Positions 1 to 5,500 of a stretch of DNA of 16,521 nt are shown one piece after another. The stretch is from Oscillospiraceae bacterium. GTDB lineage: Bacteria; Bacillota_A; Clostridia; Oscillospirales; Ruminococcaceae. The notes under the pieces were generated by a model. That model saw nothing but the letters and a program-made list of their open reading frames with translations. It searched no databases and had not been told where the DNA came from. Within the stretch, counting starts at the first letter, position 1; the number at the start of each line of letters is the position of its first letter. The translations under genes were made by a program, and so were the position numbers. The DNA lies in assembly GCA_017848205.1 (NCBI GenBank), contig JAGDDO010000399.1, positions 1 to 16,521 on the forward strand. The letters run 5' to 3'.

Positions 1-599
1 ACTACAGCCGGCATACCGCCTATGATGTAATAATTAAGCAGGTGTTTACGAAGTGATTCCGTATAAAGTGTCGGTAACTCATGAAGCTTATCTCTTAATG
101 CAATTCCTTCAAAAAGTTTTTCATCGCCATTTGCTGCAACAAACTCTCTGAAGCTCAGAGGATACATTGTTATTCTTTCGACTTTGCCGACAGGGAAAGA
201 CAACCCGCCTCTTTTTAGCGACACTCCCAGAAGAGATCCGGCAGCTATAACATGCAGCTCCTGCATGTTTTCACAAAAATATTTTAAGGATGTGATCGCC
301 TTGGGGGATGCCTGAATTTCGTCTAATATCAGAAGTGTTTTGCCCGGAACTATTTTGCAGCTGGAAATCACCGTACTTAATTCATGGACGATTCTTTTAA
401 CATCCATGTCGTATTCAAAAACAGAATTTAAAGCTTCATTTCCTTCAAAATTAAAGTATGCAACATTATCAAACTGTTCTTCACCGAATTTTTTTGCTAT
501 ATATGTTTTTCCGCATTGTCTGACACCGAGAATCATCAGCGGTTTACGATTATTCTTATTCTTCCATTTGATTAAATCGTTCATTACTGATCTTTCCAT
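1..599 (-). CDS. AAA family ATPase (COG1373/DUF4143 type), 5' part only
   Basis: The frame is open from an ATG at 599 to the window edge, giving about 199 N-terminal residues; the C-terminus lies outside. The start is supported by an AAGGAG ribosome site at 606-611 and a good promoter upstream. Residues 25-32 read GVRQCGKT, a Walker A P-loop, and LLILDEIQ about 65 residues later is a Walker B strand. GSLLG and the segment VERITMYPLSFREF follow. This order (short N-terminus, RQxGKT, DEIQ, AAGSLLG, YPLSFREF) is characteristic of the COG1373 AAA+ ATPases, which usually continue into a C-terminal DUF4143 domain and total about 400-450 residues. Family members are cytosolic predicted nucleotide-binding proteins of unsettled role. 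It has its own promoter, so it is not part of the 872-1785 operon. The family call is strong; biological function is unknown. Confidence 0.9.
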   Translation of the reverse strand, partial: MERSVMNDLIKWKNKNNRKPLMILGVRQCGKTYIAKKFGEEQFDNVAYFNFEGNEALNSVFEYDMDVKRIVHELSTVISSCKIVPGKTLLILDEIQASPKAITSLKYFCENMQELHVIAAGSLLGVSLKRGGLSFPVGKVERITMYPLSFREFVAANGDEKLFEGIALRDKLHELPTLYTESLRKHLLNYYIIGGMPAV

Positions 600-644
600 A
601 TGAAACTCCTTTTCTTAAGCCTGGTCAGCAATATTGTCAAGTTT

Positions 645-673
645 ATTATATCATTATTACGATGCTATTTCAA
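645..673 (-). promoter_or_regulatory. Vegetative promoter of the AAA ATPase gene
   Basis: Read on the minus strand, TTGAAA (668-673) is followed after exactly 17 bases by TATAAT (645-650). It lies about 45 bases upstream of the ATPase start codon. Five of six -35 bases and all six -10 bases match the sigma-A consensus. A long inverted repeat (689-730) begins 15 bases upstream of the -35 box. Confidence 0.75.
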
Positions 674-688
674 GAAAAAATCACATTA

Positions 689-730
689 TTCATATGAAAA
701 AGTGGCACACTCGCCAGTTTTTCATATGAA
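689..730. repeat. Inverted repeat upstream of ATPase promoter
   Basis: An 18-base left arm (689-706, starting TTCATATGAAAAA) pairs with an 18-base right arm (713-730, ending TTTTTCATATGAA) with one mismatch, around a 6-base loop ACACTC. Each arm carries the 10-base palindrome TTCATATGAA. No T-run follows on either strand beyond the arms, so it is a poor intrinsic terminator. Its position directly upstream of the ATPase -35 box suggests an operator, but this is inference. Confidence 0.6.
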
Positions 731-741
731 TTTATGGCATG

Positions 742-759
742 GTCACGTATTTACGTGAC
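742..759. repeat. Short perfect inverted repeat
   Basis: GTCACGTA (742-749) and TACGTGAC (752-759) are exact reverse complements separated by TT; as RNA this would be a 7-bp stem with an ATTT loop. It sits alone in the 600-830 gene-free stretch between the ATPase and the operon terminator. It may be a protein-binding palindrome. No T-run follows. Confidence 0.4.
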
Positions 760-809
760 TTGGTGATATTTAGGGCAGGCATTGTGGTGAGAGTGTTTCG
801 CAGTAAAAT

Positions 810-863
810 GTACGCCTGCGGCGTGCTATAGAAAACGGCCGCCCTGGCGGACGGCCGTATGAA
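810..863. repeat. Intergenic two-hairpin element, copy 1
   Basis: It starts with ACGCC-TGC-GGCGT (a 5-bp hairpin), then GCTATAGAAA, then a second stem ACGGCCG (835-841) pairing with CGGCCGT (852-858). The same layout occurs at 11857-11910, where the second stem has a different sequence but still pairs, and the first half occurs again at 1899-1922. The second hairpin doubles as the terminator of the minus-strand operon. Confidence 0.65.
831..858 (-). terminator. Intrinsic terminator of the 1785-872 operon
   Basis: On the minus strand, stem ACGGCCG (858-852) and CGGCCGT (841-835) are followed by TTTTC. It lies 14 bases after the TAA of the frame-corrected zinc-ribbon gene. The stem is strong but the T-run is short. 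Confidence 0.6.
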
Positions 864-871
864 TCGGATTT

Positions 872-1146
872 TTATCTTTGAAATAAAAACACTGCCAGAA
901 TGCCGAGAAGCAGCAGGGCGGTGGAGAGTATTATGATCAGTGTCCTGTTGTCGGAACTGCTCCGGGGATCATTTCTGTCTGCTCCGATGATTTTGTTGTA
1001 TGCTTCGTCACGGTCGCTTTCGGATTTAAGTGTTTTTTTTCATCGTTATGAGCGTTTGATTCTTCTTCGCCCAGCATGTGTCCGCATCGTTCACAGAAGA
1101 AAAACTGGTTATATGGTGCGCCGCATTTTTCGCAGTATATGATCAT
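872..1146 (-). CDS. Zinc-ribbon membrane-anchored protein, reading frame broken at an A8 run
   Basis: The ATG at 1146 follows AAAGGAG (1157-1163). The protein opens with MIIYCEKCGAPYN and then FFCERCGHMLG, so two CxxC pairs form a zinc ribbon of the 'zinc-ribbon plus tail' type. In the starting frame it ends at 937 (69 residues) in an unremarkable tail. In the -1 frame the remaining DNA encodes a polar linker and a clean transmembrane helix (IIILSTALLLLGILAVFLF) ending in QR and TAA at 872. The frames join at eight A residues (T-run at 1033-1040), where a -1 slip at A AAA AAA gives a 91-residue protein. Either the gene is interrupted, or the run is phase variable, or slippage is used. It is the third gene of an operon, 28 bases after the UPF0178 gene. 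Its function is unknown; zinc ribbon plus C-terminal anchor is a common membrane-protein design in Firmicutes. Confidence 0.7.
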
Positions 1147-1174
1147 ATTTATACATCTCCTTTGTAAGAGTGTT

Positions 1175-1618
1175 TTAAGGATAAGGCTGCTCCAGTAATT
1201 TTCGTAATTCGGTTTCAAAGATCCTGTTCTGATCAGCATCACGCTTCGGTATGTGCGGGATACGATGACGTGTCATGCGGCTTTTTTTATTTACCGCACG
1301 TATTTCGAGAAGTCCGCCGATGTTTTCTTCGGTATAAAGTCTGCCGTCCTGGTTTAGGACGAAAGCTCCTCTTGCAAGACACATGGCAGCAAGACCGTAG
1401 TCCTGGGTAATTACTATATCACCCTTCTTAAGAAGATTTACAATTCTGAAGTCGGCACTGTCCGCACCTTTTTCCACGGTTATCACCTTTGCTTCCGGAA
1501 TATCGAAAACATGTGAAGTATCGCAGACTATAGTGCATGGTATGTTTTTCTCTTTCGCTATGCTGACGGTCAGTCTGGTCACCGGACATCCGTCGGCGTC
1601 AATTACTATCTGCCTCAT
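1175..1618 (-). CDS. yaiI: UPF0178 family protein (YaiI/YqxD, DUF188)
   Basis: This 147-residue protein has the full length of the family. It begins MRQIVIDADGCPV, the family signature with two N-terminal aspartates, and continues through ADFRIVNLLKKGDIVITQDYGLA, FVLNQDGRLYTEENI and the basic KKSRMTRHR segment near residues 110-117, all typical of YaiI/YqxD. The family has a PIN/NYN-like nuclease fold by prediction; its cellular substrate is not established. The start overlaps the preceding stop as ATGA (1615-1618), with no good ribosome site of its own, so translation is probably coupled to the 56-residue gene. It is the middle gene of a three-gene operon. The family call is firm; activity is unproven. 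Confidence 0.93.
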   Translation of the reverse strand: MRQIVIDADGCPVTRLTVSIAKEKNIPCTIVCDTSHVFDIPEAKVITVEKGADSADFRIVNLLKKGDIVITQDYGLAAMCLARGAFVLNQDGRLYTEENIGGLLEIRAVNKKSRMTRHRIPHIPKRDADQNRIFETELRKLLEQPYP

Positions 1619-1785
1619 ATAATTGAATATTCAAGGTTTTCCCATTTGAGACGGCTGCCGGTGTCGGTTCCGAAAGGAAGAAGTGCCATAGCGATGAGCA
1701 TGGTGTCATCAGTCTCGATGTCCGTTCTTTTCAGTGTGGCGTAGTCGCCGTCGATTTTGATAACTTCATAATAGTATGGTCCCAT
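1615..1785 (-). CDS. Small conserved-looking protein of unknown function (56 aa)
   Basis: The frame extends further upstream, but the start is set at the ATG at 1785 because GGAGG (1793-1797) sits 7 bases before it and a promoter lies at 1817-1845; an earlier start would precede the promoter's transcript. The protein reads MGPYYYEVIKIDGDYATLKR at the start, then an acidic stretch, MALLPFGTDTGSRL and a final ENLEYSII. The strand-rich pattern 'xVxxIDGDYAxLxR...ALLPxGxxxGxxL' suggests a small beta-barrel, faintly like DUF3006 proteins, but no family is recognised with confidence. It is cytosolic, with no signal or membrane segment. It leads the operon and overlaps the UPF0178 gene by four bases. 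Confidence 0.75.
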   Translation of the reverse strand: MGPYYYEVIKIDGDYATLKRTDIETDDTMLIAMALLPFGTDTGSRLKWENLEYSII

Positions 1786-1816
1786 GATTTTACCTCCGTA
1801 AGTATTTCTGGCTTTT

Positions 1817-1845
1817 ATTGTATCACAGCCACCCTGCACAGTCAA
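1817..1845 (-). promoter_or_regulatory. Strong vegetative promoter for the 1785-872 operon
   Basis: On the minus strand, TTGACT (1840-1845), a 17-base spacer and TACAAT (1817-1822) give five of six matches in each box. Transcription would start near 1810, about 25 bases before the 56-residue gene. A parS-like palindrome (1854-1869) ends 8 bases upstream of the -35 box. Confidence 0.8.
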
Positions 1846-1853
1846 TGCCGGAA

Positions 1854-1869
1854 TGTTCCACGTGGAACG
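1854..1869. promoter_or_regulatory. parS-like palindrome, copy 1
   Basis: TGTTCCACGTGGAACG is one base off the perfect palindrome TGTTCCACGTGGAACA, which differs at two positions from the TGTTTCACGTGAAACA parS consensus bound by ParB/Spo0J. The core CCACGTGG is intact. It lies just upstream of the -35 box of the minus-strand promoter. Related sites occur at 9197, 12324 and 14121. Confidence 0.4.
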
Positions 1870-1898
1870 TTTTATGTTCAGGGAATCTGACTGCAAAA

Positions 1899-1922
1899 CG
1901 AACGCCTGCGGCGTGCTATGGA
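1899..1922. repeat. Intergenic element, partial copy 2
   Basis: The sequence repeats the first half of the element at 810-863: ACGCCTGCGGCGTGCTATGGAAA with the same ACGCC/GGCGT mini-hairpin. The second hairpin is absent; the sequence diverges after GGAAAG. It lies between the divergent operons, 30 bases after a parS-like site. Confidence 0.6.
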
Positions 1923-1951
1923 AAGCAAGATGAATTGAAGACAGAATGAGG

Positions 1952-1980
1952 TGGATTTTTTATCTGAAATATAGTATAAT
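1952..1980 (+). promoter_or_regulatory. Promoter of the DUF4132 operon (duplicated promoter block, copy A)
   Basis: TGGATT (1952-1957), 17 bases, then TATAAT (1975-1980). The -10 is perfect and the -35 weak, so an activator is possible. The block 1950-2004, including the leader sequence AAACGAAAAACA, recurs almost unchanged at 11959-12012, where the same -35, spacing and -10 are kept. Confidence 0.6.
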
Positions 1981-2016
1981 TTATTTGACACTAAACGAAA
2001 AACATGAGGTGATATC

Positions 2017-2097
2017 ATGCTGAAAATATATTTTGGAGAAACGGAAGGGGAAATCTATAATCCACGGCTGTATTTCGCAAATCAATTAAGAAAATAA
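2017..2097 (+). pseudogene. 26-codon remnant, probably the 5' end of a DUF4869-type gene
   Basis: The ATG at 2017 has a GAGGTGAT ribosome site six bases upstream and the frame runs 26 codons to TAA. The peptide begins MLKIYFGETEGEIYN and continues to RLYFANQLRK. This resembles the start of DUF4869 proteins (M-L-x-I-Y-F-G-x-x-x-x-x-I-Y-N-x-x-x-Y-F), which are normally around 150 residues. The rest of such a protein is missing; the next gene starts 12 bases later. The likely explanation is a deletion that joined an intact promoter, ribosome site and 5' end to the downstream pair, leaving a short leader peptide. The family match is from memory of the motif and is tentative. Confidence 0.45.
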
Positions 2098-2109
2098 GCG
2101 GGGTTAAGG

Positions 2110-2526
2110 ATGAAGATAAATATAAATATGAAACAAATCGGTTCGCGGAAAAACGCTGTGGCTCCGCAGATTTTTGAACTGCCGGTCAGACCGGACACCG
2201 TAGGTGAACTGATCATTATTATTACTGGGATATGTGTTGATGAATACAATAAAAAAGTAAACAGTAATGAAATCGTACCTATGACTGATGATCAGATAGA
2301 CAGTATGTCAGCCATAGGCAGATTTGTTTTCGGGATAAATTACAGCGGAAAAACACAGGATAAGGGTGCGGCTGTAAAGAACGCACTTCAGTGCTATGAG
2401 GACGGACTTTTCAGGATATTTATAAATGATGAAGAAGCCGGGGAAGCAGATGAAAGTATAAACTTAAGCGAGAATGATACTTTGACATTTATCAGACTGA
2501 CCATGCTTGCAGGAAGGATGTGGTGA
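2110..2526 (+). CDS. Small conserved partner of DUF4132 protein (138 aa, possibly beta-grasp)
   Basis: The ATG at 2110 follows GGGGTTAAGG. The protein starts MKININMKQIGSRKNAVAP and has a middle segment FVFGINYSGKTQDKGAAVKNALQCYEDGLFRIFIND. It ends ESINLSENDTLTFIRLTMLAGRMW. There is no signal peptide or membrane helix, so it is probably cytosolic. The N-terminal strand pair, central helices and final '...LxxGDxLTFIRLxxLAGxxW' strand are reminiscent of a ubiquitin-like/beta-grasp layout, but that is inference. Its stop lies one base before the DUF4132 start, so the two are co-translated and probably act together. I recall similar small proteins beside DUF4132 genes in other Firmicutes but cannot name a family. 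Function is unknown. Confidence 0.8.
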   Translation: MKININMKQIGSRKNAVAPQIFELPVRPDTVGELIIIITGICVDEYNKKVNSNEIVPMTDDQIDSMSAIGRFVFGINYSGKTQDKGAAVKNALQCYEDGLFRIFINDEEAGEADESINLSENDTLTFIRLTMLAGRMW

Positions 2527-2527
2527 T

Positions 2528-5500
2528 ATGGATAAGGCAAACAGTAAGGAAAGAGCTGAAAGACAGAAAGAGAAAAAAGATGTTAAGGAAAAGCTGAAAA
2601 ATCAGAAATACAGAAAATATTATCTGAAACTTGATAAGGAACAAAGCGCCTTTGTGTGGTACTGCGAGTGGAGAAGAGATAATGACGGCGGAAGTATTCT
2701 GAAAGCACTGAAGGAAGGCCTTGAAAAAGGTACTTATGCAAAGCCTTCGGAATTTTTTGAGAAGGAGTGTAACTGGCTTTTCGGAGATATTATTTATGAA
2801 AGTCAGAAGAGCAGTTTTCTCTATGAAGTTGACAACTGTATCAAATACCAGTATCAGCACGGTATATTCAGACGAAGTTTCCGCGTAAAGGAACATTACA
2901 GAAATATCGATAATATTATCAGCATAACTGAAAGATATATAGACTGTCTTGTGGATCGTTCTTTAGAAGAAATACGCAGCGGAAAACTTAATGAAGATGA
3001 ACAGATTTACTGTAAATATTATTATCCTCTTCCCTCATGTCATCTTGCTTATCTTATAGATTCAGGTAATGAATATGCGATAAACTGGGTGCGTGATATT
3101 TTATCGAAAGGCGATTCGTCATCATTTTCACCGTATTTCCTGAGAGCAGTTATGATGACTGAGAATACAGAACTTATTGAACTTGCAGGTAAACTTCTTG
3201 TTGCTGCGAGACTGCAGGAAGGCGCAAGACAGGTAATATGTGAAAACTGCGACGGCGGTACATTTACGGCTTTCAGGATAATACTTCGTTATATAAGTGA
3301 AAATGACCTTATAAGATTTTCGTCAGTCAAAAGGGCAGTAGGTACATGGTGCGGACTTGTTGCCGGAAATTCAGGTGATCTTGCAAGAATAAGCGGAAAA
3401 ACCGTGAATTTTATCTGTGAGCTTCTTGACAGCAAAGAGCTCAGAGACGAATACTTAAAAAGTGAAGACAGCATGAAGATCTGGCTTGCTATGTGGGCGT
3501 ATGGCTGTGAAGATGCGGCCTCAGTTCTTGATAAACTTGATGAAATGGAAAGATCGGGAAGCAGACACCAGCTGCTTACAGCAGTACTGTTTTCGACCAT
3601 GATGCCTTCAAAGTTTTTCAGAGTGGATCCGGCTAAGCGTTTTGTAAAAGAACACAGCAGTGATGTTGAGATCGCTGCGCTCTGCATTCATACGATTTTT
3701 GATGTAATACAGATGTATGTCTATGAAGGTGCAGCTTATGAAATGCTTTATAGGGACAAACCGTATGATCCGGACGAATACATGAGAAATACTTTCGTCA
3801 GTAAAGATGAGGCTCTGGAAATTTATACGGCTCTCGCTGATGTCCTGAAAGCTATGCCGGAAAAGGAAATGACTTTTTCAAAGTGTGTTTTCCCGTGGGT
3901 AAATGAAAGTATATCCAGATCTGAACTGGCTTCATATATGTCACTCATTGCAGTCTGGGCCGGAGATGAAGCACTGGCGGAATCAACGATCGGATATCTG
4001 TCAGAGATCGGAAGCAGCGGCAGTTACAACAATCGTACTTTTTATCATGTTTTGCTTGCAAACAAACTTTCAGGAGAAAAACAGCTTGATGTGCTTGTGG
4101 ATATGTTCTGTGATTCCAGCAAAGGCACAAGGGAATATGCATACAAACAGCTGAAAAAACATGAACTGAAACCGGAGCACTACAGAAAGATCGAAGCTCA
4201 GCTCAGATTAAAGACAGAGGATATCAGAATAAATTCTATCGATATTATAATGCAGCTTAAGGATGATGAACTGAAGACGGTCGCAGAACGTCTGCTTTCT
4301 GATAAAACTGAAATGAAGCGTACAGCAGGTATCGATATCCTTCTCAGACTTTCAAAGGATGAGGAGAGAAAAGATGAGTATGAAAAACTTCTTCCTCTTG
4401 TTTCACTTGTAAAAAATCCGACTGAAAAGGAAAAGATCATCCTCGGTCAGCTTAAGGGAACGGAAGAAAAATCACAGGAAGAAAAGATTTCGCTTTTCAG
4501 TGAAGATGATGTATTTACTCCGGTCATCGACAAAGAATATCTTAATGAATGTAATGAGATATTCAGACGGTACTTCCCGGCTTCAGAAGCTTTCGGATGT
4601 CACGGTGAGCTGCCGGATATAAAAGCATTATATGAAAAGCTTGAAATGATCATAGATGAACACAAAAATGATGAGTTTACTGATTACAGAGGCGAGCAGG
4701 TACTCCTCGGAAATTCAAGATATATTTATCTTGAAAAATATGATGAGAACGGAAAAAGGGTGATCGCTTTTTCTGAATTATGGGAAGAATTTTACGAAAA
4801 AGAAACAGGCAGCAGTCCTGAAATACTGGAAACACTCTGTATGGCAGGTCCGTGGGAGAAGTCGGATTTTCCTTACATAAGGAAATATGTCTTTGGTTTC
4901 GTTCCGTTTACTGGTAAAGAAATGCCGCTTGCTCATCCTGATTTGATAAGAAATATACTGAACCATTTAAGCGGCAGGTATGTTTCTGCTGAAGACAGGC
5001 GAAAGATAAACTTTGCAGTCAGCTATCTGATAAATGAACATCCACGTGATGAAGATCTGTATGAGTTTTACTATACAATGGGCGATTATTTTTTAAGTAC
5101 AGTCAGTGATGAGGAAAAGCTGAAATACAGGAAAGTGAACTATGTATCAGATGATTTTGTATTCAGAGTTGTCTATGATTCACCGTTTGACAGTACTTTT
5201 TCTCTCGAATATATTCTGGCTGAGAAATTCAGAAGAATAAAAAATGATATTGGTGATACTGAAAAGAGACACATATCAGACGGATATCCGTCTGTGACAG
5301 CGTATGTACGTGCATCATTTGAAGGCCTGATAAGCGAAGGATTTATGTACAGGCATTTTCTTGAAGAACTTGATTCGATGAAAGATCTGTTTGTTTTTCT
5401 CAGCAGTGTTACCGTTGCATACCGTGAGCGTGAACGAAAGTTAATGGATCATAAACGCTGGTATGCAGGTGGTTATTTACGTCATTATCTGCGTGATCTT

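Noticed and set aside
340..603. Open plus-strand frame of 87 codons opposite the AAA ATPase
   Set aside because: It is antisense to a gene with clear Walker motifs, and its sequence has no domain-like features.
1147..1242. Upstream extension of the zinc-ribbon gene to an ATG at 1242
   Set aside because: It would overlap the end of the UPF0178 gene; the ATG at 1146 has AAAGGAG and begins the conserved zinc-ribbon segment.
872..1785. Toxin-antitoxin reading of the small genes beside the PIN/NYN-like UPF0178 protein
   Set aside because: UPF0178 is a widespread chromosomal family, and the 56-residue protein lacks a DNA-binding motif; co-transcription alone is not enough.
1786..1896. Upstream extension of the 56-residue gene to 1896
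   Set aside because: The extension would run through the promoter at 1817-1845 and the parS-like site; the ATG at 1785 has GGAGG at good spacing.
2507..2527. TTG at 2507 as the start of the DUF4132 gene
   Set aside because: It would place the AGGAAGG ribosome site inside the gene and overlap the upstream CDS; the ATG at 2528 has proper spacing and lies one base after the upstream stop.
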